This document shows, piece after piece, positions 47,565 to 56,113 of a DNA stretch of 64,000 bases. Position 1 is the first letter of the stretch. Each line of letters starts with the position of its first letter. Source of the DNA: Bacillus sp. AFS088145 (GTDB lineage: Bacteria > Bacillota > Bacilli > Bacillales > Bacillaceae_G); the NCBI RefSeq assembly GCF_002564465.1, contig NZ_NUUX01000010.1:1-64000 (forward strand), written 5' to 3'. The notes under the pieces are model-generated. The model was not told the origin of the DNA. It saw nothing but the letters and a program-made list of their open reading frames with translations, and did not search any database. Made by a program: the position numbers and the translations under genes.

Positions 47565-47601
47565 AGAGCTTATTCTTATACCAGAAGAATAAGTTCTTTT
47601 T
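47565..47601 (+). terminator. Hairpin after the NmrA-like gene
   Basis: AGAGCTTATTCTT pairs with AAGAATAAGTTCT and is followed by T-rich sequence. Confidence 0.65.
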
Positions 47602-47899
47602 GTTCGAAACAAAACAACTTAACTAAAGAATTCGTTATGCGTGAAGATATGTATTGAGGATTCCGATTTTCTAAAAATAAATTACATGAAATTCCAATTA
47701 CACTTATGATGATCATCCAATGCATTGTTTGATAGAGTTCTTGTGACTGACTCATTAAAAGTTCCCAAAAAATCAGTAAGAATAAAGCAATTAATGTCTT
47801 AGAGATATTTGTGCTAATAATAAAACACCAACAATCTACTTATTACTTTGTAGTACCTATATTAATTTTTCCAATCTTAAATTTGATATACATAATCAT
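47576..47899 (-). pseudogene. Decayed membrane-protein gene
   Basis: On the minus strand one frame reads MIMYIKFKIGKINIGTTK, two TAA codons, then about 87 codons without a stop: SKTLIALFLLIFWELLMSQS, QELYQTMHWMIIISVIGISC, NLFLENRNPQYISSR and a C-terminal FCFEQKELILLV. Two membrane helices are evident. The only late start is ATG 47755 (59 residues) without a good ribosome binding site. The in-frame double stop suggests a pseudogene; family not recognised. Confidence 0.45.
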
Positions 47900-47922
47900 A
47901 ACACACAAAAAAATTTTAAAGT

Positions 47923-47942
47923 TCTTTATGATTTCTTAAGAA
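47923..47942 (+). promoter_or_regulatory. TCTTWA direct repeat upstream of the TVP38-like gene
   Basis: TCTTTA (47923) and TCTTAA (47934) are 11 bases apart, the second within the palindrome TTCTTAAGAA (47933-47942). This is the one-turn tandem arrangement used by OmpR/PhoB-type regulators. A similar site precedes the methyltransferase-like gene. Candidate box for the regulator at 49278. Confidence 0.45.
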
Positions 47943-48029
47943 TTACTAATAAAAACATATTGGAAAATTTAATAAGTATAGACGAAAATATGAATGCTTA
48001 ATTATTAAACGATGAAATGAGGAAAGAAA

Positions 48030-48569
48030 GTGAAATATCGTGTAATCACTTTATTGACTAGTTGGAGTATCCTTTTAGTTGGTATGTATGAATTTGGGAT
48101 TATACCATTTTCTAAGAATGAATTAATTCAATTTATAACAGATAGACAGGACTATGCTCTTTTATTATACTTTGTTATTTTTTCATTAAGATTTGTATTA
48201 ATGATACCAAGTTCATTATTTTTACTGACCGGGATTTTTCTTTTTAATCCGTGGATTGTTTTATTATTCTCACTGGGATCTATGTTCATTACTGAAAGTA
48301 TCATTTTCATCATTGGTAAAAAAATAAATAAGTCACTATGGTATAAAAACTTCCTAAACAAACATCCAAAAATAGGACAAAGAATAAAGAAAAACCAATA
48401 TTGGATGCTCTTCATTTTAGGTGCAGTTCCTACCTGCCCAACTGATGCTGCCTGTTTAATTTCATCTGCATCGGGAATGAGGTATAGACCATATATTATG
48501 ATTGTCTTGCTAAGTAACACTTTTTATGCTTTATGGTATGTATTTTTGGGAACATATGTCCATTTTTAA
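48030..48569 (+). CDS. TVP38/TMEM64 (DedA-like) membrane protein
   Basis: A 179-residue protein with 5 or so membrane helices: RFVLMIPSSLFLLTGIFLF is the conserved re-entrant loop region (Arg, then PSS/G), and LGAVPTCPTDAACLISSASG replaces the usual RL.P.FP motif. DedA/TVP38 proteins move lipids such as undecaprenyl phosphate or phosphatidylethanolamine across the membrane. GTG start after GGAAAGAAA. It lies before a lipid-methyltransferase-like gene and a two-component system, suggesting envelope stress adaptation. Confidence 0.82.
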   Translation: MKYRVITLLTSWSILLVGMYEFGIIPFSKNELIQFITDRQDYALLLYFVIFSLRFVLMIPSSLFLLTGIFLFNPWIVLLFSLGSMFITESIIFIIGKKINKSLWYKNFLNKHPKIGQRIKKNQYWMLFILGAVPTCPTDAACLISSASGMRYRPYIMIVLLSNTFYALWYVFLGTYVHF

Positions 48570-48590
48570 TTAAAAGTTTGAATTTAGTCA

Positions 48591-48609
48591 TCTTTAAAAT
48601 TCTTAAGAA
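48591..48609 (+). promoter_or_regulatory. TCTTWA direct repeat upstream of the methyltransferase-like gene
   Basis: TCTTTA (48591) and TCTTAA (48601), 10 bases apart, with the palindrome TTCTTAAGAA at 48600-48609. It shares this motif with 47923-47942 and lies at a similar distance (about 80-90 bases) from its gene. Confidence 0.45.
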
Positions 48610-48686
48610 ATTTAGTGACTTTTTCTTCAGATATTTATTTTAATATGATTTCATCATAAAAAGTTAAATATTTGGAGGTTGCGTTT

Positions 48687-49244
48687 ATGAAAAAATTATT
48701 ATTTCTTTTCCAATATATATTACGACCAAGAACTGTTGGAGCTCTAATGCCAAGTTCATCGTTTTTGGCTGAAAAAATGTTAGATGATATTAATTTTAAG
48801 ACAGCCAATATGATTATTGAATACGGTCCAGGCACAGGAGTTTTTACTGAAAAATTACTTGAACTAAAATTGCCAACTACAAAAATTATTTTAGTAGAAA
48901 AAAATTATGAGTTTTATAACCATTTAATTAGAAAGTTTGGAGATAATCATAATGTAACAATTATTAATGATAGTGCTGAAAGTATTATGAAGTATTTAGA
49001 AGAGCTTGGAATAGAGAATGTTGATTATGTCATTTCTGGTCTGCCATTTACTAGTTTACCTTTAAACGTATCCAAAACTATTTTATTAAACACTAAAAAA
49101 ATACTCGCAGATCAAGGGAGATTTGTTACTTTCCAATATACTCAAAGAAAAATGAAATTTATTAATTGCTACTTTGAAAATATAGATATTAAAAGGGAAT
49201 ATAGAAATTTGCCACCAGCATATGTATTAAGTTGCAATAATTAG
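48687..49244 (+). CDS. SAM-dependent methyltransferase, phospholipid N-methyltransferase-like
   Basis: A 185-residue class I methyltransferase of the rRNA-dimethylase/PmtA fold. Motif I is IIEYGPGTGVFTEKLL, the acidic residue of motif II is in LVEKN, and motif IV is VDYVISGLPF. The N terminus RPRTVGALMPSSSFLAEKM is typical of the small phospholipid N-methyltransferases of Gram-positives, where P-S-S contacts the lipid. It may methylate phosphatidylethanolamine; an rRNA target is less likely as the C-terminal RNA domain is missing. TTGGAGG precedes ATG 48687. Confidence 0.82.
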   Translation: MKKLLFLFQYILRPRTVGALMPSSSFLAEKMLDDINFKTANMIIEYGPGTGVFTEKLLELKLPTTKIILVEKNYEFYNHLIRKFGDNHNVTIINDSAESIMKYLEELGIENVDYVISGLPFTSLPLNVSKTILLNTKKILADQGRFVTFQYTQRKMKFINCYFENIDIKREYRNLPPAYVLSCNN

Positions 49245-49277
49245 ATTAGAGTACCGATATGAAAGGAGTAGTGAAAC

Positions 49278-49964
49278 TTGATAAGTAAAATATTAGTTGT
49301 AGATGATGATGAAAAAATCAAAAAATTAATTTCAATTTATCTTGAAAATGAAGGGTTTTCTACTACTTTAGCAAGCGATGCAGAGGAAGCTCTCGAACTT
49401 TTAAAAGATGAAGATTTTGATTTGATTATATTAGATATTATGCTCCCAAAAATTGATGGAATAGAAGCCTGCATAATGATACGAGAGGAAAGGACATTAC
49501 CAATCATTATGCTTTCAGCGAAATCTGAAGATTTAGACAAAATACAAGGATTAAGTTCAGGTGCAGATGATTATCTAACGAAACCATTTAATCCACTTGA
49601 GTTGATTGCTAGAGTAAAATCTCAGCTAAGAAGATATAAAAAATATAATAATATACAAAAGAATGATGAAGTTGTATTAGTTTTTGGTGACTTGCAAGTA
49701 AATACAGAGACAAGGCAAGTTTGGATACGAAAGGACGAAAAGAGACTAACACCAAAAGAGTTTGATATATTAGAATTATTAGTCCGAAATAAAGGAATCG
49801 TCCTAAGTGTTAGTAAGATTTATGAAGCAATTTGGAAAGAAGACTTTTTAAAATCTGATAATACCGTAATGGTTCATATAACAAATATTAGAGAAAAAAT
49901 TGAAGATGATCCTAAACATCCTATTTATATTAAAACAGTTTGGGGAATTGGATACAAAGTATGA
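49278..49964 (+). CDS. OmpR/PhoB-family response regulator
   Basis: A 228-residue protein. Receiver domain 1-120 with the acidic pocket DDDE (9-12), phospho-acceptor Asp53 (LIILDIMLPK) and Lys in YLTKPF; C-terminal winged helix with KRLTPKEFDILELLV and VWGIGYKV. TTG start 10 bases after AAAGGAG. It overlaps the kinase gene by 4 bases. Likely target sites: the TCTTWA repeats at 47923 and 48591. Confidence 0.93.
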   Translation: MISKILVVDDDEKIKKLISIYLENEGFSTTLASDAEEALELLKDEDFDLIILDIMLPKIDGIEACIMIREERTLPIIMLSAKSEDLDKIQGLSSGADDYLTKPFNPLELIARVKSQLRRYKKYNNIQKNDEVVLVFGDLQVNTETRQVWIRKDEKRLTPKEFDILELLVRNKGIVLSVSKIYEAIWKEDFLKSDNTVMVHITNIREKIEDDPKHPIYIKTVWGIGYKV

Positions 49965-51046
49965 AGAATTTAATTCATAACTGGCAAAGAATTAGTATTC
50001 AATTATTAGTAGCAATCACAATTAGTTTCGGTGTTTCTTTGATTGTTACAATTTTAATTTCACAAATTTTTATAGGACCTTATATTGTTTCTCATCAAAA
50101 TAAGCTAAGTCCATTACAATATAATCTCATTATTATTCCAACTTTTGTGATTATCATATTAAGTTTCATTATTAGTTTTCTGTTACTAATTAGAAAAAAG
50201 ATACTTTATTTAAAAGAAATTTCAAGTACTGTTCAAATAATTTCTCAGGGTAAACTTGGAGCTGTGATTGAGTTAAAAGGGCGAGACGAATTGACTCAGT
50301 TGAGTATGAATATAAATACGATGTCCAAGGAGTTGGAGCGGAAATTTAAAAATGAACGCCAAATTGAAAATGTCAAAAATGAATTGATAACTAGTGTTTC
50401 GCATGATCTAAGAACGCCACTAACCTCAATTTTAGGATATAGTAATTTGTTGAAGAATAGGGAATACAAGAATGAAATTGAATTAGACGAATACTTGACT
50501 ACAATTTATACAAAATCGAATGATTTAAAGAATTTAATTAATGAACTTTTTGAATTTACGAGGTTATCTAGTCCAGATATTATTCTATCAAAACAAAATG
50601 TTGATTTAAGTCAGTTAATTGAACAAATAATAGGTGAGAATATACCGATTTTTCAAAAAGAAGGGTTAAACATTAAAAAGGAGTCGATTGCAGAAGATAT
50701 TGAAATTAATATTGATGTTGAAAAAATGGTTAGAGTTTTTGATAACTTATTTATGAATGCAATGAAATATAGTGTTAAACCATCAACAATAAAAGTAAGT
50801 CTAACTCAAAAATCTGATGAAGTATTACTTTCGATCTCGAACCATGGAATGAATGTAAAAGCAGAGAATCTTGAACGTTTTTTTGAAAAATTTTATCGTG
50901 AAGATTCATCAAGAAGAAGTGAAGGAAGTGCTGGATTAGGACTTGCTATAACGAAACGAATTGTTGAACTTCATAAAGGAAGGATCTGGGTCGAACTAAA
51001 AGATGATTGGATAACATTTTTTGTGAAGTTAAATAAAAAAGAGTAA
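49961..51046 (+). CDS. Sensor histidine kinase
   Basis: A 361-residue protein: two membrane helices (about 15-40 and 55-85) with a very short extracellular loop, HAMP (about 86-138), HisKA with His148 in VSHDLRTPLTSILGY, and HATPase with N-box MNAMKYS and G-boxes in GSAGLGLAI. The short loop means it is an intramembrane-sensing kinase, often responding to envelope damage or antimicrobial peptides. ATG 49961 overlaps the regulator stop codon (ATGA). Confidence 0.92.
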   Translation: MKNLIHNWQRISIQLLVAITISFGVSLIVTILISQIFIGPYIVSHQNKLSPLQYNLIIIPTFVIIILSFIISFLLLIRKKILYLKEISSTVQIISQGKLGAVIELKGRDELTQLSMNINTMSKELERKFKNERQIENVKNELITSVSHDLRTPLTSILGYSNLLKNREYKNEIELDEYLTTIYTKSNDLKNLINELFEFTRLSSPDIILSKQNVDLSQLIEQIIGENIPIFQKEGLNIKKESIAEDIEINIDVEKMVRVFDNLFMNAMKYSVKPSTIKVSLTQKSDEVLLSISNHGMNVKAENLERFFEKFYREDSSRRSEGSAGLGLAITKRIVELHKGRIWVELKDDWITFFVKLNKKE

Positions 51047-51149
51047 CTTTAGAAGGTGGTTTCAGTTTCAGCTCACATTCAATTACGTTTTTAAATGGAA
51101 AAGGGAGTCGTTTAAAAAAACGACTCATTGCTCCTTACAAAGCGCTAAT

Positions 51150-51757
51150 TTAACGCATCCATTTAATTCCAGTATTTGGATTCATACCCTGTACTCTAAC
51201 CATTTTAATCCAAATCATAGCAAAAGGCTCTAAATATCTTGAGAAATAAAGTTTACCAACTACTAACGGATCAAAACCAAGTTCTTCAATTAGGTTTGAC
51301 ACTGTTAAATTGGCATCATCATGATCCCCTGCAATAAGCATCGTAATCTTTTCCCCATTTACTGTTGGATCAATCATTTTTTCAAGTCCAACCGTATTTA
51401 ATGTTTTAACGACTTTTGCTGTTGGTATTATTTTTTGTAATTCTTCAGCATTTGAAGTAGTCGTACCTCTTGTTAACTTTAAACCTTCACCAATGGGGTT
51501 AGTCAAATCAATTACTATTTTCCCATCTATTTCTATCATATTTTTAACAGCATTCTCTACAGCATTACCTGGTACAGCGAGAATGATTAGTTCATTATTA
51601 ATTGCTATATCTTTCGTTTCCACATAATTAAACGTAGGATTAACAGTTTAATTACTTTCTAAATTTCTAACTCCAAATGTAATTTCATGATTGTACTTTA
51701 TCAATCTATTTCAATAACATTCCCAATTTGACCATTCCCAATAATCCCTGTTTTCAT
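51150..51757 (-). pseudogene. Disrupted NADP/F420-dependent oxidoreductase gene
   Basis: AGGAG precedes ATG 51757, which opens MKTGIIGNGQIGNVIEI (Rossmann start) and stops at TGA. The frame shifts to LIKYNHEITFGVRNLESN, hits TAA, and then continues TVNPTFNYVETKDIAINNEL into an open 157-residue frame ending at 51150 (IDGKIVIDLTNPIGEGLKL, AKVVKTLNTVGLEKM). The whole is a normal F420-like NADP oxidoreductase of about 200 residues, broken by one frameshift and one stop in the N-terminal third. The remaining C-terminal part cannot bind NADP properly. Confidence 0.75.
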
Positions 51758-51927
51758 TATTTTTTCTCCTTATACTTATATCTAAACAAAGATAGATTAA
51801 CCTAATTTTGATTTGAATATTCGAATAGAATAACCTGTATCGAGATGTAGATCAAAAATAAGTTTTTTCCTCAAAAGATAAGAAGAGCGAACAATTAATT
51901 CATTTCTTTTGGAAATGTTTAGATGAT

Positions 51928-51968
51928 TAAAAAAGAAGATTTACGTTTGAGTAAATCTTCCTTTTTTT
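51928..51968 (-). terminator. Terminator of the cyanophycinase operon
   Basis: AAAAAAGAAGATTTAC pairs with GTAAATCTTCCTTTTTT (one offset). On the minus strand it is followed by T-rich sequence, 9 bases beyond the cyanophycinase stop. Confidence 0.8.
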
Positions 51969-51976
51969 ACTTTAAG

Positions 51977-53203
51977 TTAGTAACTTACATTCAGTACAAC
52001 ATTACTAACAGTATATTTACTATTGCTATAGTATCCTTTTGTGTTTGCGTCTTTTATAAACTTTAATGTAAATCTAGGACTAGATTCATAACTATCACCA
52101 TACAAATAAGAAACATTTGTATCTACCAATCTTGTAATTGTCGTAGTTGTTTCATACGCTGCAAAGATATCCGAAGAATCTCGAATCGTCGAATAGTATG
52201 GTGTTGTAATTAATGATTTAGATGATGTGATTGATTTAGTGCTCGTATTATAACTATCACCAGATGTTAAATAACTTACTTTTACATTATTTGCCGTAAA
52301 CGATGCAGCAGTTCCGTAAGTTGCATTTGTTGAGTCTACTACGAAAACACCATGCTCACCATAAACTTTACCAGTAGTACCGTTCAAATAAAGTGCTGTG
52401 TTTTCGTCAATTCCATAGCCAACCTTTTGACCTAAGTCTCTTTCAGCTAAAAGAATTCGACCTATGCGACCTCTAGCATCGAAATGTGTATCAATTGCAG
52501 CATTTACAAAACCAAAACCTGTTGTATATCCACCGTTATCTGGATATTGTGAATCAGCTAGTGAGATGTCACTGATTTTCTTAGACAATAAACGATTGTA
52601 ATATAAGTATCCATAACTTACACCTTCACCGTAAGTTTTTGGACTTTGGACAGCAGTTCCAGCACTAGTTCCTGAAATAATCGCTCCAGCTGCTGCTCTT
52701 TGTTGGATTGCTGCAAAAAGTGGGGTAGGCGTTCCATCGTCTTTTAGTAAACTTCTTACGTGACGGGACTGATCTCCACCGTTAAAGAATATAACGTCAG
52801 CTGAGTTAATTAAATCAATATTACTTTGCTTGTAAGCTTCTGTTGTATAGTTATCAACTGCCACAGGAATGAATACTGGTGTAAAACCATAACTAGCAAA
52901 CAAATTTTCATATGATAAGTGACCTGTTATATCATTTGTGTATGCGTCTAATGCAGTTGCGTAGTCAGCAGCTGCGCTACATACAATTGCAACTACTGGA
53001 TTGGATTTGCCAGTTGCAGCCTTTAGTGCATTGTAAATTTCGGCATTACTATCATCAATTGCACCACCCATTAAAAAGATTTTAGGTGCAGCTGCAGCTT
53101 CAACACTTTTTTCAGTTCGTAAGAAAGAAGTTCCAAAAACTAACGAAAACACTAAAACGAATGACAATACGATTGAAATCTTAAACTTGTTCATCTTCAT
53201 CAT
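51977..53203 (-). CDS. Secreted cyanophycinase (peptidase S51), single domain
   Basis: A 408-residue exported protein: signal peptide about 1-37 (KISIVLSFVLVFSLVFGTSF, then a SVEAAAA cleavage region). The S51 domain begins PKIFLMGGAIDDSNAE; the serine nucleophile is Ser180 in ISGTSAGTA, and FFNGGDQSRH is the other conserved loop. A C-terminal region of about 100 residues beyond the catalytic core is rich in Ser/Thr/Tyr. S51 cyanophycinases cut cyanophycin (poly-Asp with Arg side chains) to beta-Asp-Arg dipeptides. GGAGG lies 5 bases before ATG 53203. Last gene of a sigma-54-type operon with iadA and a transporter. Confidence 0.88.
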   Translation of the reverse strand: MMKMNKFKISIVLSFVLVFSLVFGTSFLRTEKSVEAAAAPKIFLMGGAIDDSNAEIYNALKAATGKSNPVVAIVCSAAADYATALDAYTNDITGHLSYENLFASYGFTPVFIPVAVDNYTTEAYKQSNIDLINSADVIFFNGGDQSRHVRSLLKDDGTPTPLFAAIQQRAAAGAIISGTSAGTAVQSPKTYGEGVSYGYLYYNRLLSKKISDISLADSQYPDNGGYTTGFGFVNAAIDTHFDARGRIGRILLAERDLGQKVGYGIDENTALYLNGTTGKVYGEHGVFVVDSTNATYGTAASFTANNVKVSYLTSGDSYNTSTKSITSSKSLITTPYYSTIRDSSDIFAAYETTTTITRLVDTNVSYLYGDSYESSPRFTLKFIKDANTKGYYSNSKYTVSNVVLNVSY

Positions 53204-53222
53204 TAATACCTCCTGAAATTTG

Positions 53223-54395
53223 TTATTCAAAAGTGCCTTTTACAATCGGAATACCTTCTTCAACCATTTTTTTTCCAAGTGCAATTACTGTTTCAATTTC
53301 TAAAGTATCTTGATTTAACATGACAATATCAGCATCGTTGCCAGGTTTTAAGTTACCTTTGTGTGGTAATTTTAGCACTTGTGCAGGGTTTGAAGTAATG
53401 ACTTGTAATGCTACTTCTAATGGAATTCCTTCATCGATTACTCCATCTCTTACTTCTTGATATAAGGATGAAATTTTTCCTATTTGAAGTCCTAAATAGT
53501 CTCCATTCGTATCAAAAAATGGAAGACTTGCTTGACCATCAGATGAAAAAGTTATGTTTTCAATCTGAACTCCTTCTTCAAGCATAACTCGTAGTCCCTT
53601 GCTACACTTTACTTCGCCTTCTTCTAAAAACTGAGGGATTGTGCTTGTAGTGAAATCTACAAATCCACCTTTAAGTGCATAATCAATACCTGCTTTAAAC
53701 AATTCTTCATTCCGATTAATATGAGTCGGGTGGAACTGACGAATTGGGATATTCGTCTGTTCAACTAGTTGATGTAGAAGTGAAAGTTGATCTTTGCCAT
53801 CACCGACATGAATTTCTAAGATGCCAGCCTTTCCAGATAAAATTCCTCCATTTCGTGCAGCAGATGCGATCTTTGCAAGTTCTTCAATAGTTGGTTCTGA
53901 TGAACGATGGTCTGCAATAGCAATTTCACCAACTCCAATAATCTTATCAATTAGAATAATATCACTTTGAATTGATTCTGTTAGTGTCTTTACAGGGATT
54001 TGATAAGAACCAGTGTGAATATAACAAGTAATTCCTTCTTCTTCTAATCCACGTGCTTTTGCAAGCAAATTCTCCATTGTTCTTGTTGTACCGTCTGTAC
54101 CTAATACACCAACTACTGTCGTAACACCAGCAGTAGTAACATTAGTAAGCATTAGTTCTGGAGTGCGTGTTTTATATCCGCCTTCCCCACCACCTCCAAT
54201 GATATGTACATGTGAATCAATAAAACCTGGTACAACAAAAGAGTTGGAGGCATCTATGACATCGCAAGAAGGAAAGTCAGGTGGAATAGTAATTTGATCT
54301 GCTATCATTTCAATTTTTCCACCTGCTAAAAGTATATCTTTTCTGCCGATAGAGTGTGGTGTGTATACTTGACCGTTTTTTATTAAGGTTAACAA
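53223..54395 (-). CDS. iadA: Isoaspartyl dipeptidase IadA
   Basis: A 390-residue amidohydrolase. Zinc ligands: His62 and His64 in FIDSHVHIIGG, later FHPTHINRNEEL and the catalytic Asp in TFSSDGQASLPFF. IAIADHRSSEPT and the C-terminal PGNDADIVML are IadA signatures. It hydrolyses beta-aspartyl dipeptides, here plausibly beta-Asp-Arg from cyanophycin, in the cytoplasm. Where E. coli IadA has its metal-bridging carboxylated Lys (IGVK...SDHRS), this protein reads IGVGEIAIADHRS, with Glu near that position (see findings). TTG start with AGGAG 7 bases upstream. The transporter stop is 33 bases upstream. Confidence 0.92.
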   Translation of the reverse strand: MLTLIKNGQVYTPHSIGRKDILLAGGKIEMIADQITIPPDFPSCDVIDASNSFVVPGFIDSHVHIIGGGGEGGYKTRTPELMLTNVTTAGVTTVVGVLGTDGTTRTMENLLAKARGLEEEGITCYIHTGSYQIPVKTLTESIQSDIILIDKIIGVGEIAIADHRSSEPTIEELAKIASAARNGGILSGKAGILEIHVGDGKDQLSLLHQLVEQTNIPIRQFHPTHINRNEELFKAGIDYALKGGFVDFTTSTIPQFLEEGEVKCSKGLRVMLEEGVQIENITFSSDGQASLPFFDTNGDYLGLQIGKISSLYQEVRDGVIDEGIPLEVALQVITSNPAQVLKLPHKGNLKPGNDADIVMLNQDTLEIETVIALGKKMVEEGIPIVKGTFE

Positions 54396-54428
54396 CTTTT
54401 TTCTCCTCCTAAATCCTTTGTTAATTCA

Positions 54429-55850
54429 TTAAAAAGGACCGTAGTTCATTAAATGTGCGATTACAACAGCAATTAAACCAATAATATATTGAACAAATAC
54501 TAATGGAAAAATCCATTTCGCCCATTTTGTCCAAGGGATACCTGCAATTGCTAAACCTGCCATTAAAGTTCCTGCTGTTGGGAAAATAATATTACCAATA
54601 CCATCAGCAAAAGAGAAAGATAGAACAGCAGTTTGTCGTGTAATTCCTAGTAGATCAGCAAGCGGAGCCATAATTGGCATTGTTAACATGGCATGACCGC
54701 TACCTGAAGCTAAAATAAAGTGTATAGCTGCTTGGAAATTATACATCCCAATTACACTTAAAGAAGCAGGGATATGTTTAATCACTTCAGATACTCCGTG
54801 AAGCATTGGATCAACGATATGTCCTTGATTTAAAACAACTAGAATTGCACGGGAAACACCTATGATAAGAGCACCACTAATTAAAGAAGCAGATCCTTGT
54901 GTAAATGATTTAACAACGTCATCGATTGATAATTTTCCAATTATTCCAATTGCAATCGTTAAGATAATAAATAAAGAAGCAATCTCAGTAATATACCACT
55001 GATATTTAATAACACCAAAAGCTAAAATAATATAATTTATAAGAAACGCAGTTAAAATCCATTTATGTCTAGAAGATAATTTAGCTTTAGAAGTTAATAG
55101 ATCATTAGTTTGTTCAATTGAATATTTTCCATAGAATCCTATGTTAGGATTTTTCTTTACTTTCATAGCATATCGATAAATGAAAATAACTGATATTAAA
55201 TAAACAACTACAAATAAGACAAGTCTAAAGCCCATACCAGAAAATGTAGGAAGTTCTGCAATTCCTTGAGCTATACCAACTGTAAACGGATTCATAATCG
55301 CTGTTGTAAAACCTGCTGACGCTCCAACTAATACGATTGCAGTTCCTGTCATAGTGTCAAATCCTAAAGCAAGTGCTAACGGAACCAGAAGTGGAATATA
55401 AGCTAAAGTTTCTTCAGCCATTCCCATTAAGGAACCTCCAACTGCAAAGAACAGCATCATAATAGGAATTAATAACCTTTCTCTAGTAGCAAGTTTTCTA
55501 GCCATTGTTGAGATTAACACTTCAATTGTGCCAGTAGCACTTAATACACCAAAAAATCCTCCAATTATTAAAACGAAGAAAATGATATTACCTGCTTCTA
55601 CCATCCCCGAATGAATGGCTTTTACCATATCGAAGAGACCAACTGGTGTAGCAGCGATTGATTTAAATGAATTCGCATCTACTGATGAATGTCCGTCAAC
55701 GTCGATATGGGCGTATTCCCCAGTAGGTAATACGTAAGTAAGAGCTGTCGCGATTAATAGAATTACTAAAAGTAATGCAAAAACATTAATTTTACGTTCT
55801 TTCATAACTTTTGTATTAGGTGTCATTTTATTTGCGTGAATTTGTGACAT
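54429..55850 (-). CDS. YfcC family transporter, predicted isoaspartyl dipeptide importer
   Basis: A 473-residue membrane protein with about 12 helices, of the YfcC/DcuC-like ion-transporter superfamily: LTYVLPTGEYAHI after helix 1, GGSLMGMAEETLAYIPLLVP, ASAGFTTAIMNPFTVGIAQG, and the paired ASGSGHAMLTMPIMAPLADL and DGIGNIIFPTAGTLMAGLAI. Family members move amino acids (arginine/ornithine), dicarboxylates or peptides. First gene of the sigma-54-type operon with iadA and a cyanophycinase, so import of beta-Asp-Arg or similar is inferred. AAAGGAG precedes the ATG by 8 bases. Confidence 0.87.
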   Translation of the reverse strand: MSQIHANKMTPNTKVMKERKINVFALLLVILLIATALTYVLPTGEYAHIDVDGHSSVDANSFKSIAATPVGLFDMVKAIHSGMVEAGNIIFFVLIIGGFFGVLSATGTIEVLISTMARKLATRERLLIPIMMLFFAVGGSLMGMAEETLAYIPLLVPLALALGFDTMTGTAIVLVGASAGFTTAIMNPFTVGIAQGIAELPTFSGMGFRLVLFVVVYLISVIFIYRYAMKVKKNPNIGFYGKYSIEQTNDLLTSKAKLSSRHKWILTAFLINYIILAFGVIKYQWYITEIASLFIILTIAIGIIGKLSIDDVVKSFTQGSASLISGALIIGVSRAILVVLNQGHIVDPMLHGVSEVIKHIPASLSVIGMYNFQAAIHFILASGSGHAMLTMPIMAPLADLLGITRQTAVLSFSFADGIGNIIFPTAGTLMAGLAIAGIPWTKWAKWIFPLVFVQYIIGLIAVVIAHLMNYGPF

Positions 55851-55980
55851 AGGTACATCTCCTTTGGATGATAAGTAGCTAATTAATAATAATAGAAATT
55901 GATCATTAAAGCGCTTCCATATATTCCCTCCCCAAAATGTAATTTCTCAAAATCTATTAAAATGGCTATAACATTCTATT

Positions 55981-55997
55981 AGCAAGTAGCGTGCCAA
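55981..55997 (-). promoter_or_regulatory. Sigma-54 promoter of the transporter-iadA-cyanophycinase operon
   Basis: On the minus strand TTGGCAC-GCTAC-TTGCT is a perfect -24/-12 element (TTGGCAC-N5-TTGCT), 131 bases before the transporter start. It calls for SigL/RpoN and an enhancer-binding activator, which is encoded divergently at 56114. Confidence 0.85.
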
Positions 55998-56045
55998 TTT
56001 TAAATGTCTTATTTTTAAGAAAATTTGATAGATTCTTCAGATTAA

Positions 56046-56061
56046 TTGGTTCTTTTTGGTT
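56046..56061. promoter_or_regulatory. TTGGTT-N4-TTGGTT repeat, candidate activator site
   Basis: Two TTGGTT units exactly 10 bases apart, about 50 bases beyond the -24 box of the divergent sigma-54 promoter. The same arrangement recurs at 58196-58211 before the other sigma-54 promoter. An inverted AACCAA lies at 56080-56085. Confidence 0.5.
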
Positions 56062-56113
56062 TATTTGGTGCTATAATAAAACCAATTTTATCAAATATGG
56101 AGAGAAATTAAAG

